64,000 nt of DNA from Gemmiger gallinarum (GTDB taxonomy: Bacteria > Bacillota > Clostridia > Oscillospirales > Ruminococcaceae): assembly GCF_014982805.1 (NCBI RefSeq), contig NZ_JADCKC010000002.1, positions 248,001-312,000 of the forward strand. The letters run 5' to 3'. Position 1 is the stretch's first letter. Every line of letters starts with the position of its first letter. A program made the translations under genes and the position numbers. A model generated the notes under the pieces. The model had not been told where the DNA came from. It saw only the letters and a program-made list of their open reading frames with translations, and searched no databases. Positions 49,256 to 57,924 of the stretch are shown here, one piece after another.

Positions 49256-49912
49256 TTATTTGGTCAGCAGACTGACGGCACGGCTGGTACCCAGACGGTC
49301 GGCGCCCAGGTCGAGGAACTTTTCCATGTCCTCCACTGTGGAGATGCCGCCCGCGGCCTTGATCTTGCAGCGGCCGTTGACACAGCGGGCAAAGAGCTCG
49401 ATGTCGTGGAAGGTGGCGCCGGCAGTGGAAAAGCCGGTGCTGGTCTTGATGAAGTCGGCGCCCGCCTCCACCACGATGTCGCACATCTTTTCCTTCTCCT
49501 CGTCGGTGAGCAGGCAGGTCTCGATGATGACCTTGAGGACCTTGTCCCCCACCGCCTTCTTCACCGCCGCAATGTCGGCGCAAACATCGTCGTACTGCTT
49601 GTTCTTCAGCCAGCCGATGTTGATGACCATATCCACCTCGGAAGCGCCGTTCTCCACAGCGGTTTTTGCCTCAAAGGCCTTGCTCCTGGTATCCATGGCG
49701 CCCAGAGGGAAGCCCACCACGCAGCAGACCGGCACCCGGCCCGCCATATACTCCACGGCCTGACGGACATAGCAGGTGTTAATGCACACCGAGGCAGTGT
49801 GGTATTCCATGGCTTCATCGCAGAGCTTTTGGATCTGAGGCCAGGTGGCCTCCGGTTTCAGCAGCGTATGATCCACCTTGGACAGGATTTCTTCCCTGGA
49901 ATAGTGACTCAA
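49256..49912 (-). CDS. deoC: Deoxyribose-phosphate aldolase
   Basis: 218 residues. VDHTLLKPEAT, VDMVINIGWLK, the Schiff-base Lys in DFIKTSTGF and IKAAGGIST are DeoC signatures. It cleaves 2-deoxyribose 5-phosphate to glyceraldehyde 3-phosphate and acetaldehyde in deoxynucleoside salvage. The start is TTG at 49912, overlapping the stop of the small upstream gene (TTGA), with AAAGGGG about ten bases upstream. No other deo genes are adjacent. Confidence 0.95.
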   Translation of the reverse strand: MSHYSREEILSKVDHTLLKPEATWPQIQKLCDEAMEYHTASVCINTCYVRQAVEYMAGRVPVCCVVGFPLGAMDTRSKAFEAKTAVENGASEVDMVINIGWLKNKQYDDVCADIAAVKKAVGDKVLKVIIETCLLTDEEKEKMCDIVVEAGADFIKTSTGFSTAGATFHDIELFARCVNGRCKIKAAGGISTVEDMEKFLDLGADRLGTSRAVSLLTK

Positions 49913-50064
49913 CGGAACTCAGCCCCTTTCTTGCATTTCTTGCACAGACGTGCCTGGTACATGCCGCATGCGGACAGAATGACCGCCGTCACCGACGCGG
50001 TGACGCCCACAATGCCCAGCACCAGACCTGCAATGCGCAGACCCTTACCCCGTACTTTTCTCAT
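49909..50064 (-). CDS. Small single-span membrane peptide (51 residues)
   Basis: ATG at 50064 is preceded by AAAGGAG at 9 bases. The product has a basic start (MRKVRGKGLR), one hydrophobic helix (about residues 11-32), a Cys pair CKKC near the end and a basic tail. The stop overlaps the deoC start by 4 bases, so it is likely to be coupled to deoC. I do not recognise a family; a membrane anchor or regulator are both possible. The ribosome site, coupling and helix support it being real. Confidence 0.65.
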   Translation of the reverse strand: MRKVRGKGLRIAGLVLGIVGVTASVTAVILSACGMYQARLCKKCKKGAEFR

Positions 50065-50112
50065 GGCAATGTTCTCCTTTCCCGGACGTTTCCGCAGGCG
50101 GAAAGCCCGTGA

Positions 50113-50565
50113 TCAGCTTTTCTTTTTGAAGACGAACACCTTGGAAAACACATAGTTGGACAGGATGACCACCACCTGGCTGAACACCTTGACCCCCATG
50201 GGCCACAGGCCGGCGGCGTCGCTGGCAAAGCCCAGCATGGGGCCCACCAGGCTGACGCCCACCCAGATGATGCACTGGTCCATGACCAGCGTCACCAGCC
50301 GGAAGAAGATGAATTCGCCGAACTCCCGCAGGGAACTGGCGCCCTTGTTCTGGCTCTTGAAGACGAAGGTGCGGTTGGTCCAGTAGGCAAACAGAATGCA
50401 GATGATGTTGTCGATGATGTTGCCCAGACCGGTGGCGAACTCCACGCCGAAGGCCGCCTGGTTGACGGCAAAGATCACCAGATTGAGCAGGGTGGCCAGT
50501 CCCCCGAAAAAGAGGTAGGCCAGCTGTTCGTAGTATTTCAAAATAATGGCTTTGATTTTTTCCAT
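50113..50565 (-). CDS. GtrA-family membrane protein
   Basis: 150 residues and four helices. LAYLFFGGLATLLNLVIFAV, a central CILFAYWTNRTFVFKS and a C-terminal LSNYVFSKVFVFKKK match GtrA/PF04138, small proteins thought to flip or help transfer polyprenyl-phosphate-linked sugars. A GtrB-like partner is encoded at 43135. No Shine-Dalgarno site is visible before the ATG at 50565, unlike its neighbours. It precedes the 51-residue peptide gene by 48 bases. Confidence 0.9.
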   Translation of the reverse strand: MEKIKAIILKYYEQLAYLFFGGLATLLNLVIFAVNQAAFGVEFATGLGNIIDNIICILFAYWTNRTFVFKSQNKGASSLREFGEFIFFRLVTLVMDQCIIWVGVSLVGPMLGFASDAAGLWPMGVKVFSQVVVILSNYVFSKVFVFKKKS

Positions 50566-50609
50566 AACAGATTGGTTTTGGCCGCAGCGAAGGCGGCAGT
50601 CCCGGGTGA

Positions 50610-50653
50610 AAACAACAGAAAACGGAGCCCGCCTGTTTGCCAGGCAGGCTCCG
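50610..50653 (-). terminator. Intrinsic terminator after ispH-S1
   Basis: Minus strand: a 13-bp stem with one mismatch (arms 50641-50653 and 50623-50635) followed by TTTTCTGTTGTT. Confidence 0.8.
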
Positions 50654-50686
50654 TCTGTTACGAATTTACGGGGTCAGACCACGTGA

Positions 50687-52618
50687 TTACTCCGCGTCGT
50701 TCTCGCCCTCGGCATCCTCATTGAGGCAAGCCTTCATGGACAGGCTGATGCGCTTGCGGTCGAAGTCGACGTCGATCAGCTTGACCTTGACTTCGTCGCC
50801 AACCTTCAGCACATCGCTGACCTTGTTGACGCGCTCGTTGGAAATCTCGCTGATGTGGACCAGGCCGTCAACACCGGGCAGGATGCGGACAAAAGCACCG
50901 AACTTGGTGATGGAGACGACCGGAGCAACAAACTCGCTGCCGATGGGATACTCGGTCTTGAGCTTCTCCCAGGGGTTGTCCTCTTCCTTCTTGTAGCCCA
51001 GAGAAACCTTCTGGTTCTCGGGGTCGTAGCTCTTGACGTAAACCTCGATGGTATCGCCAACATTGACAACCTCGGAAGGATGCTTGATGTTGGACCAGCT
51101 CAGCTCGCTGATGTGGCACAGGCCGTCCACGCCGCCGATGTCAACAAAGGCGCCGTAGCTGGTCAGGCTCTTGACCACGCCGGTGTACTTCTTGCCGACC
51201 TCAACATTGGCCCAGAACTCCTCGCGCTTGACCTTGTTCTCCTCGGCAGTGACCTTGTTGATGCTGCCGACGATCTTGCGACCGGCGCACTCGGTGATGA
51301 CCAGACGGACATGCTGGCCAACCAGCTTGGTATAGTCCTCATCACGGCGCATGGTAGCCTGGCTGCGGGGAACGAAGACGCGGACGCCCTTGACATTGAC
51401 GACAACGCCGCCCTTGTTGGACTCCATGACATCGCCTTCCATGACGGTGCCGTTCTCGCAGGCTTCGGACACGTCCTTCATGCCCTTCTGGGCCTCGAAA
51501 CGGACGCGGGACAGGGTGTCGACGCCTTCCTGGTCGTTGGTCTTGACAACGACGAGATCCAGCTCGTCGTCAACCTTGACCAGATCCTCCATGCGGGCGG
51601 AAGGATCGGTGGTCATCTCACTCAGCTTGACAACGCCGGTGTGCTTGGAGCCGTCCACGCTGACGGTGCACTCGGTGGGGCTGACGCTGATGACCTTGGC
51701 CTTGACGATTTTACCAGCAAACAGGGGCTTTGCCTCCGAGGCCTCCAGCATCTCGGCAAAGCTCATGTCGTCACGAATTTCTTCACTCATACAGTTAAGT
51801 ACCTCCTCAATTATAGACGAAGGCGTTGAAGCCCCGGCTGTCACGCCCACCACCTTTGCACCGCGCAGCCAGTTTTTGTCCAGCTCAGCGGCTGTCTCAA
51901 TGCTGACGGCGTCGGTATGCCTGGCGGCGACCTGCAACAGCTTTTGGGTATTGGAAGAATGATGACCGCCAATGATGACCATATGGTCGCATTTTTGGCT
52001 GAGGTCTTCCGCTTCCTGCTGCCTCGTCCACGTTGCACTACATATTGTATCAAATATTTTGGGATTTGTACACCATTTTTTTAGAAAAGACTTGCAGGCC
52101 TCCCAGCTTTCCACCCGAAATGTGGTCTGGGCAACGGCATATATGGATTTTTGTGGCTCATTTTCGGATGCCCATGCCTCCAGCTCGGACAGACCCGCAA
52201 AAACCACCACAGGGCCCGTCGCATGGCCTACAATTCCCTCCACTTCGGGGTGGGTGCGGTCCCCTGCCACCAGCAGCACCGCACCGTTTTTGCCCGCTTC
52301 TGCAGCAATTTTATGGATTTTTGCAACAAAAGGGCAGGTGGCGTCATGAAACACCAGGCCCCGTGTTTGGATTTTGTCGTAAACCGTCTCGGGGACCCCG
52401 TGGCTGCGGATGACCACCTCGTACCCGTCGGGCACATCATCCACATCGCTGCAGGTCAGGGCGCCCCGCTTCTGCAGGTCGTCCACCACCTGTGGGTTGT
52501 GGATCAGCGGGCCGAGGGTTGCGACCTTGCGGCCCTCGTCCAGCAGCTGATAGGTCAGCTTGACCGCGCGGTTGACGCCGAAACAGAAGCCGGCCGTCTT
52601 GGCAAGGCGGATCTCCAT
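50687..52618 (-). CDS. ispH: Bifunctional HMBPP reductase (IspH) / ribosomal protein S1-like fusion
   Basis: 643 residues. Residues 1 to about 285 are IspH (LytB): the [4Fe-4S] cysteines lie in AGFCFGV, DATCPFV and [10 protein letters not shown], and GGHHSSNT binds substrate. It makes IPP and DMAPP in the last step of the MEP pathway. Residues from about 300 hold four S1/OB RNA-binding repeats (for example [20 protein letters not shown]), as in ribosomal protein S1. The fusion is typical of Clostridia. The start is ATG at 52618 after GGAGGTG, from an extended -10 promoter (TATACT, 52649-52654, minus). Confidence 0.96.
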   Translation of the reverse strand: MEIRLAKTAGFCFGVNRAVKLTYQLLDEGRKVATLGPLIHNPQVVDDLQKRGALTCSDVDDVPDGYEVVIRSHGVPETVYDKIQTRGLVFHDATCPFVAKIHKIAAEAGKNGAVLLVAGDRTHPEVEGIVGHATGPVVVFAGLSELEAWASENEPQKSIYAVAQTTFRVESWEACKSFLKKWCTNPKIFDTICSATWTRQQEAEDLSQKCDHMVIIGGHHSSNTQKLLQVAARHTDAVSIETAAELDKNWLRGAKVVGVTAGASTPSSIIEEVLNCMSEEIRDDMSFAEMLEASEAKPLFAGKIVKAKVISVSPTECTVSVDGSKHTGVVKLSEMTTDPSARMEDLVKVDDELDLVVVKTNDQEGVDTLSRVRFEAQKGMKDVSEACENGTVMEGDVMESNKGGVVVNVKGVRVFVPRSQATMRRDEDYTKLVGQHVRLVITECAGRKIVGSINKVTAEENKVKREEFWANVEVGKKYTGVVKSLTSYGAFVDIGGVDGLCHISELSWSNIKHPSEVVNVGDTIEVYVKSYDPENQKVSLGYKKEEDNPWEKLKTEYPIGSEFVAPVVSITKFGAFVRILPGVDGLVHISEISNERVNKVSDVLKVGDEVKVKLIDVDFDRKRISLSMKACLNEDAEGENDAE

Positions 52619-52694
52619 GGCAGTTGCACCTCCGTGCGTTCGTCAATCAGTATACCACCGTCCCGGGCGTTTCATACAGCGCCGGAGCGGAAAA

Positions 52695-53315
52695 TCAGAA
52701 TTTATTCTGCTCGTACAGTTCTTCCCAGCAGCCGCGCAGCCGGTTTTTCAGGGCACGCAGCTCGGACATGGAATGCCGCGGGTCTTCGATCTTGAGCTCC
52801 TCGGCGGGGATGGGCTCACCGAAGCAGACCTTCACCCGGCAGAACAGGTGCTGGCGGCCGTCCTTGGTTCCGTAGATGATGCGGCAGGGGATCATATCCA
52901 CTCCTGCCTGGCCGGCCACCACAAAGGCGCCGCTCTTGATGACGCCGATCTTGCCGTCCTTGGTGCGGGTGCCCTCGGGGAAGATCAGCAGGCCCCGGCC
53001 CTTGCTCACCTGCTCGGTAACCTGACCGACGGTATTGGTGTCGCCCTTGCCCCGGGCAATGGGCACCGCCCCCATATTGCGCAAAAACCAGCCGATGAAC
53101 CAGTTGTGGAACAGTTCCTCCTTGGCCAGGATGCACATACGGTGGAAGGTGAACACCGAGATGGCCACGAACACCGGGTCCAGGTCGGAGATATGGTTGG
53201 GCGCAATGACAAAGCCGCGCCCGCGGATCAGGTTTTCGCGTCCGTATACCCGGATGCGCCACAGGACATGCCAGATCACCCAGACGATGGGCAGCAGGAT
53301 CCAATATAGTACCAT
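52695..53315 (-). CDS. plsC: 1-acyl-sn-glycerol-3-phosphate acyltransferase
   Basis: 206 residues. An N-terminal membrane helix is followed by the acyltransferase motifs NHISDLDP (HX4D), GAVPIARGKGD and FPEGTRTKDG. PlsC acylates lysophosphatidate to phosphatidate in phospholipid synthesis. The start is ATG at 53315 after AAGAGAGG; the longer frame overlaps cmk. The cmk-plsC order followed by ispH-S1 is a well-known Clostridia arrangement, which supports the call. Confidence 0.94.
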   Translation of the reverse strand: MVLYWILLPIVWVIWHVLWRIRVYGRENLIRGRGFVIAPNHISDLDPVFVAISVFTFHRMCILAKEELFHNWFIGWFLRNMGAVPIARGKGDTNTVGQVTEQVSKGRGLLIFPEGTRTKDGKIGVIKSGAFVVAGQAGVDMIPCRIIYGTKDGRQHLFCRVKVCFGEPIPAEELKIEDPRHSMSELRALKNRLRGCWEELYEQNKF

Positions 53316-53352
53316 GTTCGTACCTCTCTTAAACTTCCCTTTCTGCGGCGGC

Positions 53353-54018
53353 TCAACCGATGTGGTCGAGGATGGTCTGCTTGAGCAGGGCAAAGCTCTG
53401 CTCAATGTCCAATTCGCTGGTGTCCACCAGCACGGCGTCGTCGGCGCGGCGCAGGGGCGCGGTGGCCCGGTGAGTGTCCTGATCGTCCCGGCGGCGAATG
53501 TCGGCCAGCACCGTCTCAAAGTCGGCCTGCTCCCCCTTGGCCTGCAGCTCGGCAAAGCGGCGCTGTGCCCGGGCCTCGGGGCTGGCGGTCAGGAAGATCT
53601 TCACAGTTGCGTCGGGCAGCACCACCGTGCCGATGTCCCGGCCGTCCATGAGCACGTCCCGGCTTTTGGCCAGATTGCGCTGGGTGTCCAGCAGGAAAGC
53701 CCGCACGGCGGGGTTGGCTCCCACCGCAGAGGCCGCCATACCCACCTCCTCGGCGCGGATGGCAGAGGAAACATCCTCCCCGTTGAGCAGCACATGCTGG
53801 GTGCCGTCCTTCAGCAGGATATCCAGGTGGATCTGAGGCAGCAGCGCCTCCACCGCGGCGTTGTCGGCAGGGTCCTTGCCCGCGCGCAGGGCGTACAGCC
53901 CCACACTGCGGTACATCGCCCCCGTGTCCACATAGGTATAGCCCAGCTCGGCGGCCAGTCGTTTGGCCATGCTGGATTTTCCTGCCCCGGAAGGGCCATC
54001 AATCGCAACGGAAACCAT
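53353..54018 (-). CDS. cmk: Cytidylate kinase
   Basis: 221 residues. VAIDGPSGAGKSSMAKRLA (P-loop), YVDTGAMYR, DGRDIGTVVLPDA and FLTASPEARAQRR are the CMK blocks. It phosphorylates CMP and dCMP with ATP. The start is ATG at 54018 after AAAGGAG. It lies 35 bases below the YhiN-type flavoprotein gene. Confidence 0.96.
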   Translation of the reverse strand: MVSVAIDGPSGAGKSSMAKRLAAELGYTYVDTGAMYRSVGLYALRAGKDPADNAAVEALLPQIHLDILLKDGTQHVLLNGEDVSSAIRAEEVGMAASAVGANPAVRAFLLDTQRNLAKSRDVLMDGRDIGTVVLPDATVKIFLTASPEARAQRRFAELQAKGEQADFETVLADIRRRDDQDTHRATAPLRRADDAVLVDTSELDIEQSFALLKQTILDHIG

Positions 54019-54053
54019 ATTTCTTACTCCTTTATTTCTACCGCATTGCGGTG

Positions 54054-55286
54054 TCATGCATTTGCGGCGGCGCGGGCCGCAGCCTGTGCCGTTGCCCAGG
54101 CGATCTGCAGGTTGTAGCCGCCTGTCCGGGCGTCCACGTCCAGCACCTCTCCGGCAAAGTAGAGCCCCGGGCAGAGCTTGCTCTCCATGGTGCGGGGGTT
54201 CACCTGGGCGCAGTCCACGCCCCCCGCCGTCACCACGGCATGCTGCAGGTCCCCCAGCCGGGTCACCGGCACCTGCCAGTGCTTGCACAGCTCCACCAGG
54301 GCCTGCTTTTCCTCCCTGGTGATCTGGGCCGCCCGGGTGGCGGGGTCGATGCCCCACTTTTCCACCGCCACCGGCCGCATGGACCGGGGCAGCAGCTTTT
54401 CCAGCGCCCCCTGGGCACTGTGTCCCCCCAGGGCGGCAAAGTCCCGGGTCAGGCGGTCGTAGAGGGTCTTTTCATCGAGAGCCGGTTTCAGATCAAACTC
54501 CACCATATAGCGGTGGCGGGCGAAATCGTCGATCCAGGTGGACGCCGACAGCACCAGCGGCCCCGACAGCCCGAAGTGGGTGAACAGCGCCTCCCCCTGC
54601 TCGGTAAAGACGGAGCGGCCGTCCTCCAGCAGGGTCAGCCGGACATTGCGCAGGGACAGGCCCATCATTTTGCGGCAGGCCGGGTCGGGCGAGACCAAGC
54701 TGCACAGGCTGGGCTGGGGAGTGACCACCCGGTGCCCTGCCTGGCGGGCCAGCTTGTAACCGCTGCCGTCGCTGCCGGTGACGGGGTAGCTGAGGCCGCC
54801 GGTGGCCACCAGCACTGTCCCAGCATGGAGGGTGCGGCCGTCGGAGGTCTCCACGCCGGTGCAGCGGCCGTCCTCGATGCAGAGGCGGCGGGCAGAGCCG
54901 TGAACGATGCGGGCGTCGGCGGCGTAGCGGCGCAGGGCCTCCAGCACGTCGGCGGCGTGGTCGCTTTGGGGGAAGACCCGGCGGCCCCGCTCGGTCTTGA
55001 GGGGGACCCCCAGGGACTCAAACAGTTCCATGGCCGCGGCGGGCGGGAAGGCGTACAGCGCCGAGTAGAGAAACCGCGGGTTGCGGCGGACAAACCGGAG
55101 AAATTCCTGCACGTCGCAGTCGTTGGTCAGGTTGCAGCGGCCCTTGCCGGTGATGAGGATCTTCTGCCCCGTGCCCTTGGGGTTGTGTTCCAGCACGGTG
55201 ACCGAGAGCCCCCGGGCCGCGGCGGCACCTGCGGCCATAAGTCCGGCCGCACCACCACCCACGATCAACAAATCAGGCATGGACAT
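54054..55286 (-). CDS. YhiN/HI0933-family flavoprotein
   Basis: 410 residues. LLIVGGGAAGLMAAGAAA is the FAD Rossmann motif; KILITGKGRCNLTN and VLVATGGLSYPVTGSDGSGY are the YhiN/HI0933 (PF03486) signatures. The biological reaction of the family is not settled. It starts at ATG 55286 after AAAGGAGG and overlaps the upstream GT-C-like gene by 14 bases. It regularly precedes cmk in Clostridia, as here. Confidence 0.92.
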   Translation of the reverse strand: MSMPDLLIVGGGAAGLMAAGAAAARGLSVTVLEHNPKGTGQKILITGKGRCNLTNDCDVQEFLRFVRRNPRFLYSALYAFPPAAAMELFESLGVPLKTERGRRVFPQSDHAADVLEALRRYAADARIVHGSARRLCIEDGRCTGVETSDGRTLHAGTVLVATGGLSYPVTGSDGSGYKLARQAGHRVVTPQPSLCSLVSPDPACRKMMGLSLRNVRLTLLEDGRSVFTEQGEALFTHFGLSGPLVLSASTWIDDFARHRYMVEFDLKPALDEKTLYDRLTRDFAALGGHSAQGALEKLLPRSMRPVAVEKWGIDPATRAAQITREEKQALVELCKHWQVPVTRLGDLQHAVVTAGGVDCAQVNPRTMESKLCPGLYFAGEVLDVDARTGGYNLQIAWATAQAAARAAANA

Positions 55287-56976
55287 GGCCGGACCTCCTT
55301 TCGGTCAGAATGCCCGCCGCCGCATAGAGCAGCAGCAGGGGGTGCACCGTGGCCAGATACATGGTGGACGTGCCGATGCCGAAGCTGGACACCTCCACAA
55401 AGGCGATCATGGCGCAGCGCAGCGCCGCCATGCCCAGCAGCACCAGCAAGAGTGCCCAGGGCAGCAGCGTTTCCCGCTTCCGGCTTTTGAATACAGCCAG
55501 TATTTTTTTGATCTGCAAATACAGTGTGTACAAAAAGCTTAAGGGCAGCAGGGCGGCGTAGACATAGCGCACCCCCTGCAGAAAGCCGAAGACGATCTTC
55601 TGGTAGGGGCTGTAGTAGGGGGTGTCCTTCCCCGCCTCCGCCGCGCCGTTGAAGCTGCAATGGAGGTAGGCCGACCACTGGGCAAAGTCCTCCTCAGTGC
55701 CGATGGAGCGCAGCGCTTCATAGGGCTGGCAATCCTGGAAGGTCAGCGCCCACAGGGCCCCCTTGGCGCTCTCGGCCAGCACCGGCAGCACATGCTCGGC
55801 CCGGATGGGCGGGGTGGTGCTGCTGCGCTCCCCCGTCCAGGAAGGCAGGGTGCCGTCGTCGCACAGGGCGTTGATCCGCGCTGCCACCGAGGCCCAGTAC
55901 TCCTCCGCCTCCTGGGCGGTGTCGTAGAGGCCCTCGAACTGGGCGGCACGGCGGATGGCCCAGTAAAAGCTCCCCGCCCGGTAGTCGTCCAGCTCGGGGT
56001 CGCGGAAGTCGTTCTGCAGCTGGGGGTCCTCCTCCAGCCAGTATTCCAGGGGGGCCAGCTCGGGGACGTTTTCATAGAGCAGTTCCCGGGCGCCCTTGGT
56101 CACCGCCACCAGGGGGGTGTAGCCCTCGGGAGCCTCCACCCGGGCCATGGCGCCCATGGCGTCGGCAAAGCTGCCGGTGGAGAAGTCGGACAGGGCAAAG
56201 ACGCCGTAATAGTGCTGGTTCAGCCCGCAGAAGGTGAGAATCCCCGCCCCCAGCAGGGCAAAGGGCAGCACCAGAGCCGCCAGACGCCGGGGGTGGTGCT
56301 GACGCAGGGTCAGCCAGACCAGCACCAGGGTGGCCAGGGCCGCAAAGGGCAGCAGGAAGAGCCCCGCGTCCTCCCGGTCCAGGTAGCCGGTGACCAGTCC
56401 CGCCCCCGCCGCCAGCAGCCAGGGCCAGCGCCGGGCCTCCGGGGTGAAGATTGCCCGCAGCAACGCCCCGCAGAAGCCCGCGAAGCAGAACAGGCAGAGG
56501 GCCGGGAAGATGTTATCCCGGTAGACCCGCAATGTGTAGGCGGCGGTGGAGGCCGGGTTGAAGGCCAGCACTGCAAAGAGCACCAGCTCCGCCCAGCGGC
56601 CCCGCCCCGCATGGCGCAGCCAGGGCCGGAAGGCCAGGGCCGCCAGCAGCGACGCGCCGCACCAGAGCAGCTGTCCTGAGATCAGGTAAGGCAGATGGAG
56701 GGCATGGAGAAAGGCCAGCCACACCGCAAAGAACATGCTTTTGGAGAGGGTCAGGTAGTCGTAGGCTCCCAGCCACTCCCCGTTGGAGATGGCGTTGGCG
56801 GCGCGGAACATGAGTTCATCGTCCAGCGGCGCGCCCCCCACCCAGATATATGCCGACTGGAAGGAGGTCAGCACGCACTTGATAAGCACCACCGCCGCCA
56901 CACACAGCCAGAAGGCCCGGGCGGACAGTTCCGGCAGACGGGGGCAGTGCAGCTGTGCTTTGTTGGTTGTTTCCAT
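55273..56976 (-). CDS. Large membrane protein, putative GT-C-type glycosyltransferase
   Basis: 567 residues with about ten hydrophobic helices. The first luminal-side loop has DDELMFRAANAI, which resembles the acidic pair at the catalytic site of GT-C enzymes (GT39/GT83). Residues about 270-420 are a soluble, Glu/Asp-rich region between helices, followed by three C-terminal helices. No closer family is recognised. Its place after two GT2 genes, an oxidoreductase and an epimerase suggests late assembly or decoration of a surface glycan with a lipid-linked sugar. It starts at ATG 56976. Confidence 0.65.
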   Translation of the reverse strand: METTNKAQLHCPRLPELSARAFWLCVAAVVLIKCVLTSFQSAYIWVGGAPLDDELMFRAANAISNGEWLGAYDYLTLSKSMFFAVWLAFLHALHLPYLISGQLLWCGASLLAALAFRPWLRHAGRGRWAELVLFAVLAFNPASTAAYTLRVYRDNIFPALCLFCFAGFCGALLRAIFTPEARRWPWLLAAGAGLVTGYLDREDAGLFLLPFAALATLVLVWLTLRQHHPRRLAALVLPFALLGAGILTFCGLNQHYYGVFALSDFSTGSFADAMGAMARVEAPEGYTPLVAVTKGARELLYENVPELAPLEYWLEEDPQLQNDFRDPELDDYRAGSFYWAIRRAAQFEGLYDTAQEAEEYWASVAARINALCDDGTLPSWTGERSSTTPPIRAEHVLPVLAESAKGALWALTFQDCQPYEALRSIGTEEDFAQWSAYLHCSFNGAAEAGKDTPYYSPYQKIVFGFLQGVRYVYAALLPLSFLYTLYLQIKKILAVFKSRKRETLLPWALLLVLLGMAALRCAMIAFVEVSSFGIGTSTMYLATVHPLLLLYAAAGILTERRSGHVHA

Positions 56977-57009
56977 AGGCGCATTGCCCTCCTTTCCCGG
57001 CCGGTGCCG

Positions 57010-57924
57010 TTATTTCTGGATTTTTTCTACGCTCTCGATGAGGTATTTCTGCTTTTTGAAGATGAGATCCACCAGCAGGGAGAGGTACTTGACGATGATG
57101 GCCAGCACTGCAAAAACGCCGGCAAAGCCCAGGGTGAGGACAAACATCATGGTGGTCCAGCCCTCCACCGGGTGGCCGGTGGCGAAGATGACCAGGGTGT
57201 AGACCAGCTCGGCCAGGGCCAGCACCATCATGATGAGGGTGATGCCCGCACTGAACTTGAAGCCCGCGTCGGTGTAGAGGGTCAGGCTGTCGGCGGCCAG
57301 GCTGAAGCGGCCGGCCCCCTTGTCGATGATGCGGCCCTCAAAGGTCAGGTCTGTCATTTTCAGGCCGGAGGCGGCATAGGCGGCCTTGCGGTAGGGCAGG
57401 TGCTCGCTGGAGGCATGCACCCGGTTGACGGCCCGGCGGGAGACCAGGCGGAAGGCATCGGTGCGCAGCCGGTAGGCCGAGTGGGAGTTGGCGTTGAACA
57501 CCCCGTAGAACAGCCGGCTGCTGCCGTTGGTTCGGTTGGGGCAGACCGAGACGATGTCGCTGCCGGTGAGGGCGGTCTGGTAGGCGGCAAAGATCATGTC
57601 CGCCGGGTAGGGGGTGTCGGTGGTGTCGAACTCATAGACATAGTCCCCGATGGCGGCATCCAGGCCGGCGTTCATGCAGGGTTCCAGCCGCTGGAACAGG
57701 CTCATGTGCAGAAAAGTCAGCGGCTTGGTCAGTTCCTTGGCCCAGTCCCGCAGCAGAGATACGGTATCGTCGGTGCAGGCGTCGTCCACGGCGATGAGCT
57801 CGTACTGCTCAAAGTGGGCGTCCAGCTGTTCGGTCAGCAGCTTGAAGAACTTGACCGCCCGCACCCCGTCGTTGTGCAGGTAGACCACCGCTGAGATAAA
57901 GTTTTTTTCCTTGTTCGTCGTCAT
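57010..57924 (-). CDS. Family 2 glycosyltransferase with C-terminal membrane helices
   Basis: 304 residues. ISAVVYLHNDG, IAVDDACTDDTVSLL and EFDTTDTPYPADM stand in for the usual GT2 motifs: the DDG(S) is DDAC and the DxD is EFDTTD, so it is a divergent member. Two hydrophobic helices near 215-275 fit the GtrB/DPM1 topology, followed by a basic tail. The start is ATG at 57924, overlapping the oxidoreductase stop as ATGA. The altered motifs may mean an unusual donor or an inactive copy. Confidence 0.8.
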   Translation of the reverse strand: MTTNKEKNFISAVVYLHNDGVRAVKFFKLLTEQLDAHFEQYELIAVDDACTDDTVSLLRDWAKELTKPLTFLHMSLFQRLEPCMNAGLDAAIGDYVYEFDTTDTPYPADMIFAAYQTALTGSDIVSVCPNRTNGSSRLFYGVFNANSHSAYRLRTDAFRLVSRRAVNRVHASSEHLPYRKAAYAASGLKMTDLTFEGRIIDKGAGRFSLAADSLTLYTDAGFKFSAGITLIMMVLALAELVYTLVIFATGHPVEGWTTMMFVLTLGFAGVFAVLAIIVKYLSLLVDLIFKKQKYLIESVEKIQK

